Positions 1-10,159 of a stretch of DNA of 64,000 nucleotides are shown piece by piece. Position numbers and translations under genes: made by a program. The stretch comes from Ophiosphaerella korrae (taxonomy: Eukaryota > Ascomycota > Dothideomycetes > Pleosporales > Phaeosphaeriaceae): positions 1 to 64,000 of the forward strand of contig JALNQF010000159.1 of assembly GCA_028456385.1 (NCBI GenBank), in the 5' to 3' direction. Position 1 is the first letter of the stretch, and every line of letters starts with the position of its first letter. The notes under the pieces were generated by a model that saw only the letters and a program-made list of their open reading frames with translations, was not told where the DNA came from and did no database searches.

Positions 1-431
1 CGCTGTTTCCATGGCATCCCCGGCTAATCTTGCCATGGCATCCTCGGCTAACCCATGGTTAGATGACATGCCAACACGGTCGCTGTCGACCTTGCAATTT
101 TCGCAGTGGCTAATACCCGTGCCACCCTGACCCCACTAGTATAGATTAGTAACTTTGCGTTAAATTTCCACCTATACGCTTCTATGAATCAGAGGAAGAC
201 ATACCTGAAGTATATCATTTTAGTTGTAACAATATTATGCAGGAAGACGGTGCTTTCAATGCGTGTTGTTGCATCCTGGCCCGTCAAGCATTCACCCACA
301 AAATACCAACCATGGATACGAAGATTGGTACAGTCTTTGATCGCATTGGCTCCAGCTGGAGCTGCATTGACGGTGGCAGAAGCTAGAGCAAAGGCACTGA
401 GTAGAAATGATTGCATCGACATGTTGGACAA
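1..431 (-). CDS. Partial gene for a small secreted Cys-containing protein, runs off the left edge
   Basis: The ATG at 431 (with further in-frame Met at residues 4 and 6) opens a frame with a clear signal peptide: a hydrophobic stretch FLLSAFALASATV and a likely cleavage after VNA (residues 21-23). The mature part has Cys34 and Cys48 in CTNLRIHGWYFVGEC, then a TTRIESTVFLHNIV stretch; this loosely recalls the start of a cyanovirin-N homology domain, which is only a guess. A good donor (GTATGT from position 204) follows, then a branch-like CTAAT and AG acceptors near 136 and 127. From 126 down to 1 one frame is open for 42 codons and ends in an in-frame 24-bp repeat. The GTATGT donor does not join this frame in phase, so the exact splice is unresolved and the 3-prime end is outside the window. 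I am fairly sure of a secreted-protein exon and unsure of the rest. Confidence 0.42.
9..51. repeat. Two 19-bp direct repeats, 24-bp period
   Basis: Units at 9-27 and 33-51 (CCATGGCATCCYCGGCTAA) differ at one base. The 24-bp period is eight codons. On the minus strand, in the frame open from 126 to 1, they read LAEDAMAR and LAGDAMET, which supports that frame being coded. Confidence 0.6.
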
Positions 432-480
432 AACTGTCTGGAGAATATACTGGAGTCATGTCGGCGGTAGCTCGCTGCGA

Positions 481-487
481 TTTTATA
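481..487 (-). promoter_or_regulatory. TATA-like box upstream of the secreted-protein gene
   Basis: TATAAAA on the minus strand, about 50 bp upstream of the ATG at 431. The position fits a core promoter; this is a motif match only. Confidence 0.35.
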
Positions 488-1939
488 CTTGAATTCATGA
501 AAGCATTCATCTCTGCAAAGTCTTCTTACAACATCTTTGAACGGCGCATACAGCCTATGGGGTAATACCGGCATACACGTAGTAGAGATAGATATTAGCC
601 ACACCAGTCCGGTTGAACTAACTAGGGCCAGGCGATGGTTGTCCTAGAATCCGAAAAAGTACATGAATTTCACATGCAGCCACACATACAGGAAAGGCTC
701 GGAGAAATATATTGACGTGCATTGGCGAGGTACGCAAAGGGTGATCAACTGCGGGGACAGAATGCGAAGCTAAAGCTAATTAGACAGCGATTTTAGCGAC
801 CGTTAGAGCACAGCCAGGTACCAAAAGCCTGCAGCAGCGATCTCTTGGTTGCTTGCACCAGCCTCATAATGAGCCAGAAAAAGATCGCGCGAGCGTTCGG
901 ATAATTCGCCTTCACACACACACACACAATTGCTAAAAGCTTTCGTTGTAATGGAGAAAAAAGATACTGAAGAAGGCTAGTTGCTCAGAGCTGGTGCGCT
1001 GCGCAAAAAGACTCCCAAGGCCTTGTCATTGCACTTGCCGAGTCCCGTCCCCAGTGCACATCTCCCTAAGGAGTTTCATAGCCGAGGGTCATAGAATCCT
1101 CGTAATGTTTACGGCACTAAAGATTCGATGTTGTTGACATCCCTGTCCGATACTAGGAATGTAAGTTCTGCCTGATTAGCCGTCCATGTACATGGCTTTG
1201 GTCACGTAGCGATGGTGAGACCGTCAACGAATATAAGATACTTTTGAAAACTTGGTCCATTTTAATGTCGTACGATTAGTAGCAGTTTATAGAATAAGTA
1301 GGGTCCCAGATTATTTATTGGTGGTAGACTTGTCGACCAGCTGGTCGCGCAAGCCTTGGGCGCCGGATTGAGTTGTTTGGACGCAACCCAAGATAGCGTT
1401 TAAGTTGTTTAGTTTCATAGTATTCTTAGATATGTATTGTCCAAAATTTTGGATAGACTTGATGCTGTTTGGGTGTTTATATGATCATGTCTCGTACAAT
1501 TTACTGAGCCTCGCTGATGATGTGACATGCGCTTGGAAGGTACATGCGGCATAGCACCAAACCCACGGTTTCTTCCTCTGAATATGTAAAGCCGTGCTGC
1601 CCCAAGGACGGCCTTCGTCGTTTGTCTCATCCGTCTCACCATGACTGTATCTTTATGGCCACGCCATCGAAAACGACGCAGCTTTTTGATGCGCCATACT
1701 GTTATTCGTGCCCATCCCACTGATCCCGATAATTCCGCCCACACCCTAGGCACGCTCCTTGGAGGAGGGCAGAAGGTGATCTTCACTGACGTAGGGATCT
1801 CGACTAGCGCTGGCGGTAAGGTCCTGCCAGCCATGAACTAGTCTCGGCTGATCTGTCGACTAGTCAACGACTTCCGCAGTCAAACCAAAACGAAGCTGTC
1901 CAGCCGGACTAGTTTCGGCGTCTCTGTCCTCGCCATGGC
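488..1939. other. Intergenic, normal composition, no gene recognised
   Basis: No frame here shows a recognisable domain or plausible splice structure. Short open frames overlap each other on both strands around 1415-1841 and look like chance. Base composition is ordinary and not RIP-like. A (CA)8 microsatellite lies at 913-928. Confidence 0.5.
913..928. repeat. (CA)8 microsatellite
   Basis: Eight uninterrupted CA units in the 5-prime intergenic region. It shows that this part of the window keeps many CpA sites, unlike the RIP-damaged island. Confidence 0.9.
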
Positions 1940-1944
1940 AGACT

Positions 1945-2345
1945 CCACAGTCGATTCTATGACTTTATCTACGACCTCAAGCATTGCTCGGCGCTGGAGC
2001 CTATCTCATTCCATGATTTCATGAACGTACTTGCCTGCTCTGGACGGCTGCATAGACATTATATGCAGAACATCGACGGCATTGACAGCACGCTCTGGTC
2101 ACCCTCTGTGCATACACCTCCATTACATGGCCGTTGCGTGTGCCTACGGCGAGTATGTTTGCTCGTTAGCTCTGCTAGACCGTGGCCTACAGGGACGGCA
2201 TCGTAATCTGGGCGTGCAACGAGCCACCCAAGATTGGCGCATGTTGCGAGGAACGCATCCCGGCCCCAACTCAGCTCCTTCGCGGCGATCCGATTCACCC
2301 CGCTCATTTCCTTGTCACCTCACTTGTGGAGGGGCAAGATATAGC
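1945..2345 (+). pseudogene. Decayed ankyrin-repeat-like coding relic
   Basis: Pieces in different plus-strand frames read like ankyrin repeats. One piece runs from a FYDFIYDLK segment to a PPLH near 2120-2132. The adjoining frame continues as MAVACAYGEYVCSLALLDRG, matching the usual ankyrin pattern of PLH..A...G....V..LL..GA. A later piece reads RGDPIHPAHFLVTSLVEG. Joining them needs at least one frameshift, and stops follow at once. The neighbouring large gene also carries ankyrin repeats, so this may be a fragment of a related gene. It could equally be chance similarity; support is moderate to weak. Confidence 0.3.
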
Positions 2346-3018
2346 GTACATGCCTGTGTGACGAGATTCAACCCTGCACGGCGAGAAACAGCTCGTGCTT
2401 TTCACCACTACAGAGCTCACGCCGATCAAGAGACATATAATTTTAGAGCAGATACCTGACATCTCAAATTTTATTCAGAGTTATGCCGTTACCTAAGCCT
2501 GCAGTGAAATATAGTCTTATAGGCCAAGGACAAACCTGCTTTAGAAGACCTGAGATACAGATAGTCCCGGATTTACTCCAAAGTCTGCATTATGTCTAAA
2601 CCTAATAACAAAACATATAGATGAACATGGTAAAACTTTATAAGAGTACTATTCACTAGATATCTATACGTAATTCCGTTTGAATAGTAGTCGAATGCCT
2701 CATTATTAGCGATTCTAACGCAGACTCTTGGGCGCTAACATGGCTCATTTGGCTTCGATTTGGTGATCAACCGTCGTACATAGAGTATGCAACCAGATAG
2801 TCGCTGCTGGCGTGGGCACGTAATCGACTACGACACAAGAAGGTCCTTCAAAATCATAGCTCGCACTAACAAAGTGTGTGGTAGGAGTAGCCCAACACAT
2901 GATTCCCTAAGTGGCAGACTTATCTCTTGGTCCAGAAGATACTCGAAGCTTCGCCGAGGCAAATTAACATAATGTCTATTCACACTAATCCCCAGCCCCT
3001 TCATATTATAATCTCTAA
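2346..3018. other. Intergenic, no gene seen
   Basis: Downstream of the 3-prime end of the large minus-strand gene. Several short overlapping frames on both strands show no domain. It probably includes the 3-prime UTR of that gene; no clear polyadenylation signal was identified. Confidence 0.5.
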
Positions 3019-6000
3019 TTAAAAAGCAAAGCGAGACTGGACAGCATAAGCAAGCTCCAGTGTTTGTTTTACAAGATCTAAAACCTTTGGCCTTAGCTCC
3101 CAATTAGGTTCAGTCAACCACAAGGCAGAGGATAATGTCAACTCATATGCAACCGGATTCCACGACCGTGGCATAATACCACGAAATGCAGCCAACTTTC
3201 TTCCCCAATCAGAGTTTCGCGTGAGGGTGTTACATATTGGCTTGACTCGAGCCAACGGTAGGTCGCAGATTCTCAATACCAGAATACCCAAACCAAAGTT
3301 GTCCGCGGCCTTGAGTCTTCTAAAGCTCATTGGCAAGTATTCCTGACCCTGTCCTTCCGGGGGATCGTAGTCATTTCCGGCCCGCCGATATATGTGGTCG
3401 GTGATATACATATTCTTGATTTTGGAGTCGTCAAAGTTCACTAATCGAGCAACTACAGCGCCGCTTTGATTTTCGATGTCGAAAACATAGAAATTCTCAG
3501 AGTGGATTCGGCCATGTACTACATCGCCTGATTGACAATCAATCAAAGCACTTACAACATCCAAGCAAAACCGGAGTCGAACGAGGGGTGACAGTTTCAA
3601 GGGATGTTTCTTTTTTGGTCGCGGCCTGAATTGTAGAACATCCTCAAGAGAACCATATTCACCATAAGGCAGGAAAAGCATGGAACTGAATGGTTTCCAA
3701 GGTTTGTCTGTCTTTTTTCTTGTGAAAGTATAGGACGCGATTTGATTGATGAAGAAGGATTGTCGGAGCGGACGGTTACAAAGAGCAAGCAGTTCCGCTA
3801 AAGAGTCTGCTCCTACTGCCTAGGTATTGGATCAGTACCGTATAATTGTAGATGTAGTAAACATAAAACCAAGGCCTTACAAGTTTCTGCCGAGCTACAT
3901 TCATGTCTGTGTGCTCGGTTATCTTGAAGATTTCCCTTTCTCCACCAAAATCCACTTGACTGGATGAAATCTTTAGTTTCGATGTATGCTCGAAGAACAA
4001 TTGAAGTGCTTCATATCGTGGAAGATTGCGCAGCGACCCCCGAGCCGAGTTTGGTGCCACGTCTCTGTTCCGGAAAATTCGCTTGATATCGTCCAAGAAT
4101 GGGTCTTCATCATGGGCCTTTCCCCTACCAGCATGTCTCCAGGCCGCCATAACATCATCTAGAGATATCTTGCTGTCTTCTAATAGTATGGCTTTCGCAA
4201 CTTCAATATTCTTGGCCATCATAACCCAATCAAGAGCTGTAAGGCCGTGTGCATCCTTGTCATTCAGCCTGCCTAGATGATAAGCCTTTTCAACCAAGTA
4301 GGCAGCTAGCTTTGATGTCTCTTGGATGTTGCAATGCTTTTCTAATGTGCATGTGGCAGCTACATGCAAAAGTGTCTTTTTGGTATCGAGGTCCACAACA
4401 AAATTGCAGGCTCCATGGCAATGAGCAGGGCTATAGAGCCAGACAAGCGGTAGAAGTGGCGCATCAAAAAAGCGAAGTAGACGCCCTGCGAGTGTCATAC
4501 CCTGTGGAATGTTCGTCAGAAGCTTATCGAAAGCGAGAAGAAATGGCTTACCTTGTATGTGTGCTCCTTATTAGCACCACTTTTGAGCAATGCCTCAGCG
4601 ACCTTGAACCTCCTCCTGCTGACCGCGACGAGTAAGGGGGTGTTCCCTACGTTGTCTTGTGCATCAATGTCAGCACCCCGTTTAATCAGTTTGCGGACAA
4701 AGAAGCCATCATCATGAGACCCCATGGCACAGCAATGGAGCGCTGTTTCACCGTTAGGTGTGCTTATAGTAACATCAGCTCCATACCCAAGGAGGATGAG
4801 AAACGTTGATTCGTCTCCGCGCGAAATTGATCGCATCAGCGGAGTTCTACCGCTATCTGCTATTGCTGGTTTATTGAGTTCTTTCTCAAGTCCCATAGAC
4901 AGCAACAATACTATCGTGTTTGAGGGACAATGGGTGACTGCAAAATGCATAGCGGAAATGTCGTTTGCATGGCAGATTGACTTGAAGTTCGCAGATTTAT
5001 TCTGAAGTAATATGAGAGTGCGCTTCATCTCGGCGAAGTACTCAATATGATGAAGTAATATCCTATTTTTTGTCCATTGAATATTCAAGGCATGGAATAC
5101 CAGATTGTTGCCGTAATGGTCTTGCCACGTCGAGGGATCGACAGCGGTATTCTCCAGTAAATACTGTAAGATTGAAGATGTGTTTAAACATGCTGCGAGC
5201 TCAAGAGGAGTGATAAAGCGGGAATTTTCTTGTAATGGGTCTGCTCCATAGTTCAACAGGATCTGCACTGCAGAACTGTCATTTGCCAATATAGCTGAAT
5301 GTAACGGTGATCCGTCGATCCGTTCAAAGAGGGTATGGTTGATACATACCAGATCCAATCCGTGGCCCATCTCATTCACGTTCGCACCCTTATCCCGAAG
5401 CTTCTTAGCAATTGCCATCTGCTCATTGCCAACAAACGTGAATAGAAAGTGGTAGCATGCCGAATTTCCTTGTCCAGTCAAGCAGGGATCAGCGCCGTAG
5501 TCCAAGAGGTAGTTTGCGGTATTGAAATTACCTGACGCGCAAGCCAGCAATAGTGGTGTATCACCCCGGGCGTCACGCTCATTGATAATTGAATCCCCGA
5601 CACCTTTTTGGAAAATCTTCGAAATATCTTTGCTCGTCCCAACCCGGGCAGCATCAAATATAGTCAGATTCGAAGATTCTAACAGCTGGCGTTTCATTTT
5701 CTGATGTCGAGTTCGCCAGTTTATCATCCCATCCGCGCTCTGTTCCTGGATATCAAAGTCCATGATCTTTTCCAGATCCTTTCTAAGTGCGACAGGCTTA
5801 TGAGCGTCAGGATCCGCCTCCATCAATGCCACATGTAATGCTACATTCTCAAGAACTTCCTTTCTTCCTTTGTAATGCGCTTCAGCTCCACCCTGCCGCG
5901 TGAGCCAGTCATTCAATGGTAAGAATCCAGTAAGTGGAAGAGTTGATGCCCATGTAGTATCTTCAAACCGTTGATAAGCCAGAGCGATGCATGCACGCCA

Positions 6001-7787
6001 CAACTCGGACTCCTGAGCAAAAAGTTGTTCCGTATTTTCCGAACCAAGTAAGGCAATTGCAGAAGTAACGCTTGGTTTTTTCGTCTTGCATAGCCTTTCC
6101 GGTCCGAATTCCAACGATCCTTCGCAACTCGAGCTCAGAAGTCCAAAAACAGCATCCTGGCCTGGCACTGCATCGTACAGAGGAGCAAGAGCCGCAGTAC
6201 CAATGTTCTCTATGAATATGAGTGATAATTCACGACGGAGATTCGCGGTCTCTGAATAGAGCTCATGTCGACTTTGTTTGATTTGTTTACTTGATGTTAG
6301 GGCCTCGAATCGCTTCTGTATTGCAGTAGTGAAGAAGCCTTGGATCTGAATGTCAAGCTCAACTAAGAACGGTGGATCTAGTCTTGAAACAACCCTGCTC
6401 TGTTCGATAGTTTAGCTGTTGTCGACTAAGTAGATAGTAGTACTTACACGACTTTCAGGACGAAGGTCACTAGGAATTGGACTATCGATATGACGAAAGG
6501 GACTGAGTATCTTTCTATTCTTGGATTTGCAGTGCCTGGCGCCAATATTAGATTCAAATTCAATATCCAATTGAAAATAGGGCATTTGACTTTTGAAATA
6601 CCAGCATAACCCGCGGCAAATTCCTCGAATTGGCGTCCGGTGGAAGAGTCAGCTCAAGCAGCTGTGTAACTATACTCGCGTATGGACTCTCTATCCTTCT
6701 TGATATATCATTTTTTGCTTCGTGTAGCAACTCCGCGTTGGCCTTGAGACCGTTCAGCTGCTCCGTACTCAAGTCTGCTCTGGAAATTGCCCGGAAAGGA
6801 TTTTTGCCGTCCAATATTGTCCTCCAAATCAGCAGGCCATATGAGTAGATATCGGCTGCAAACAGCGAGGCTGGCTTGATGCTGAATTGGAACTCTGGCG
6901 CAGCCCACAGTGGCGTGAATGCCTTCGGTCTGAGCTGGTGTAGGTTTGAATCCGAGCTTGTGAGCCCGAGGACAGAACTCCCAAAATCTCCCAACTTTGC
7001 AATGTACTTTCTTTCGGCGTGATTAAAGACCAGTACATTCTCATTTTTGATCTAGGAATGCATGAGAACTCATGAACCAACGAGAAATTGATATTCCAAG
7101 ACTCACATCACAATGTGCAACCCCACATGCATGAAGAGCTTCCAGTCCCTTTGCAACATCATAGCAAATCTCAAGTTTGGTGCTTGGATTTAATTGGATT
7201 TGCTCTTGGAGATCGGATAATGTACCATAAGTCGCCTTCTCAATGAGTAACACGGGCAGTATCATTCCACTCTCATTTTGTTCCCATAAAAGACCAAGAA
7301 AATCTACAATATTCTCGTGCATTTTCAGCGGGTGGTGTGTGAGCGCTTGCAGTTCTAGGCAAGCATGATCAACGACCTTTTGCCTTTCCTCTTGCGTTGC
7401 ATCCTCGTGAACGCGGAGGTGTTTTGACACTACTCGAGGAAGCCTAAATTTTCCATCTTCTTGTATATATTTCTCAGTTTTGCGGGAGGAGTAGATGCTG
7501 CCACCGGGAAGATTAGAGAAGCCGTCACGAACGATGAAGTTTCTTCCTTGACCGATAATTGGGAGTTGAGAGAACTGGACAGTGACGACCTTGGCTAATA
7601 CTAAACAGTTATCGTAACGTCGGTCATGTTCGTAGATATCTAGAATAATCCCCAGCAGGTGGTAAACATTTAGCTGATTCACCTGAGATACTACAGGAAT
7701 AAGGCCAGGATGTGCGATATTAGAAGAAGAGGTCGGGAAGAGGTGTACGCTTCGCTCTATTTCGATTGTATCAGAGCTGGAATTCAT
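3019..7787 (-). CDS. Kinase - ankyrin repeats - pseudokinase protein, about 1499 aa, six exons
   Basis: Exons: 7787-7107, 7051-6591, 6535-6448, 6399-4552, 4501-3881, 3819-3019 (stop). Introns are 48-61 nt. The first intron splits the catalytic loop and splicing restores HCDIKNENVLVF. Kinase 1 (about residues 75-410) has a Gly-rich IGQGRNFIV, candidate Lys122 in VVSKHL, Glu145, HCD 225-227, Asn232, DFG 249-251 and APE 278-280, so it looks catalytically competent. After a linker, degenerate ankyrin repeats span about 655-1135 (for example GDTPLLLACASGNF and NGETALHCCAMGSHDDG). A second kinase-like fold (about 1200-1499) has HGR 1335-1337 for HRD, Asn1342, and NFD 1361-1363 for DFG, so it has lost both catalytic Asp residues. 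The intron at 6536-6590 has a weak donor (GTCAAA) and is the least certain junction. The start at 7787 may follow an upstream non-coding exon (CAG just before it). It is divergent from the HeLo gene. The role is inferred: cytoplasmic signalling scaffold or sensor kinase. Two separate genes are possible, but all frames join in phase. Confidence 0.82.
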
Positions 7788-8301
7788 TCCTGTACATTAG
7801 AATGTTGAAGGCACAAACCGCGAAGTTAGTTTGCTAAGCAAGTATTGAGATTTTACTGACAAGGTTAAGGAGATGCAGTCTGGCTGTATACATACGATGA
7901 AAGAAACAAATTCCTTACGAGCTACACAGAGAGGTCTAGAATTCAGCCACGGAAAGCTTTCAACAAATCAAAGCCTCGGGGAACAACAATATCTCAGCTC
8001 GCTAGTTCTAACTAGAATTGTTCAGCCGTATGTTTCAGCCTTGTCACAGACCCAGTAATATTGGCTTTTGACCACGCCTTCTGCAGCCATCTTCAACCTT
8101 ATCATGTTGTTTTTAATTAGTGCCCAATTCTTCGTATTCGACCCGAGCTGGGCTGAATGCAGCCCACTTGTAATATGCAATAACCAAGCTAAAATACCTC
8201 ATGGGTTGCATGGCCCATGCCTTTGCAACTGGTAATCGTGTTTTCAAGAAACATTCTAACTTTTGACTTTCTACCTCTACATCTTACCTGATTTCTCAAG
8301 C
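7788..8301. promoter_or_regulatory. Shared intergenic promoter region of the divergent gene pair
   Basis: 514 bp separates the two start codons, so the genes probably share regulatory DNA. Visible elements are a CCAAT motif at 8124-8128 on the plus strand and a hyphenated palindrome CATGGG-N8-CCCATG at 8200-8219, about 83 bp before the plus-strand ATG. No clear TATA box was found. The motifs are seen; their use as regulatory sites is inference. Confidence 0.4.
8200..8219. repeat. Hyphenated palindrome CATGGG-N8-CCCATG
   Basis: Perfect six-base arms within the bidirectional promoter. Such dyads are often binding sites for dimeric regulators, but no specific factor can be assigned. Confidence 0.45.
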
Positions 8302-10159
8302 ATGGCAGACATAGCAGGATTAGTAATTGCGATACCAAGCCTCGTGCATACTTGTCTAGTAGCGTATGAGACTTTGAGCTCTGCCGCAACTATCACCGGA
8401 GACGGTCGGAATCTACACCTCCTGCTTCAAATAGAAGAGAACAGGCTGATCGTTGTTGGAAAGGGCCTAGGGCTCGTTGGTTTGGGGACAGCTAAAGACC
8501 CGAACAACGCCAAAGAGACCATTCGAATAATTCGAGAGCGGATTCCCAACGACGGCGGCATTAAATTCATACATAATTTATTGCAAGGCATTCAAGACAT
8601 CTTAACCAACCTTGAGAAACTGACGCAGCGCTACGGTCTCCATGTTGAGCTCCATGATGTAAGTCTAACTTCCGCGGTTGTCAGTCATTGATTGATGGGA
8701 TATGGAATAGATCACAGAATATGGGCCAGAAAACAGGCCGCAAAACGACACTCACGCCAGTCTAAATATCTCTACATCGGCTCACAGTTCTCCGAGGAAA
8801 TTATCTTTTAAGAAAAGGCTCCGATGGTCGATTAAAGACAAGTCTCTTTTTTCGCAGCTTCTAGGAGTGTTAAAGCATATGAATGACGGGCTCGAAGCGC
8901 AGTTCAATCCAGGCCAGAAGCAAATTCTCCAGGCACTGCTACCCGCGCAGTATACGAACGTAACCACACAAGCACAACTAGATGATATCAAATGCGTCTC
9001 GAAAGTACATCCCATCTTAGATCAATCCGTGAAACTCCGATCCTTCATCATGACCCTCCATAATTCCGCCGAGCAGTTTGCCTCTATGCGGCTGAGTCCT
9101 GAAGAATATCGCCTAGGAGATGTTGTTGAGCTCCAAAGGGATCATTACACCAGTGCAAATCTCGTATCTCGCGTTGCCAACCCATACGAAACTCCACCAC
9201 GGGTGTTGATTGAATGGAAGATTGTGAAGCGCCATGCAGGATATGCCCAGAGAAGTCAGATTCTAGTTGAGCGAGTTAATCATCTCGCTAGCCTTCTCAA
9301 ATACGCAGCCTTGACAACAAACATGAGAGTACCACAGTGCCTCGGTGTCTATGATGATATGGACCAGAACAGGAGATTTGGGCTTGTCTATGGGCAAGAG
9401 GAAAGTTCCAACGGAAACCCCGAAAGAGTTTTGTCGATGGATGGTAGCCAGTTGCCGGTAGTTTCACTTTGGTCCTTGGTAGAATCATCAAAAAAGCTGC
9501 CCCCGCTAGGAGATCGCTTTTCTCTGGCAGGAGCGCTCTGCAAGACGCTTCTACAATTACACACCGTGGGTTGGCTGCATAAAGGATTGAATTCGTACAA
9601 CATTGCTTTCGCGGCACCCGTTAGTCTCCGTTCCGCGAAAGCTACCACAAATTCGACGTCGGACACTGCTCCCGCTGCTGTTGATATAACCCAGCCCTGT
9701 CTGTTGGGGTTCGAGTACTCGCGACCAGATGCGCCAAATGAATTGTCAGAATCGGTGGATTTCAGCTTCCAAGACAACTTTCTGTATGTCCATCCCAATC
9801 TACTCAGTGGCGATGCGGCTCTGTCACAGACAGAGAAGATGTTTTGTCGCAGGTTTGATGTGTATTCCTTGGGATGCATCTTACTCGAGATTGGCTTGTG
9901 GAAGAGATTGTCCGACTTATGGAAGCCTAAATATGGCAATGATCCCTACAAGTTCCGAAACAGGCTCATTGACTTATGGGTGCCAGAGCTAGAAGGTAGG
10001 TGTGGCACGATATACTACAATGTTGTAAAGGACTGTTTGCAAGGCTTTCAGGGACTTGAAGATACAGGAGACATAACTTACCAGGAGGTCAAGAATGTTG
10101 CAGAACTTGATTGGTTCTTCCAAAATATCCTTTTCAGGCTAGAAAGTTGTAATGCATAG
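8302..10159 (+). CDS. HeLo-like domain - pseudokinase protein, 601 aa, two exons
   Basis: Exon 1 is 8302-8658 and exon 2 is 8711-10159; the 52-nt intron (GTAAGT..TAG) is phase 0. The start at 8302 is preferred over the in-frame ATG at 8263 because MADIAGLVIAIPSLV is the typical opening of HeLo/prion-inhibition domains. Residues 1 to about 240 are the helical HeLo-like part, known in relatives as a membrane-acting cell-death domain. A basic Ser-rich linker follows near 139-165. The C-terminal half (about 245-601) is a kinase-like fold: candidate Lys289 in LIEWK, HKG 409-411 in place of HRD, Asn415 kept, GFE 452-454 in place of DFG, and a DVYSLGCILLEIGLW helix from residue 502. Both catalytic Asp residues are gone, so it is a pseudokinase. 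The layout matches many fungal HeLo-plus-kinase-like proteins and recalls animal MLKL. It is divergent from the kinase-ankyrin gene. The product is presumably cytosolic, moving to membranes when active (inference). Confidence 0.88.

Noticed and set aside
1415..1834. 139-codon open frame on the minus strand
   Set aside because: No domain, no splice context, low-complexity basic composition; it overlaps other frames on the plus strand. Not supported as a gene.
8263..8301. Upstream in-frame ATG at 8263 as start of the HeLo gene
   Set aside because: It would add 13 residues before the typical HeLo opening MADIAGL; the ATG at 8302 fits the family better.
9388..9939. 183-codon open frame on the minus strand
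   Set aside because: It is the antisense shadow of exon 2 of the HeLo-pseudokinase gene.
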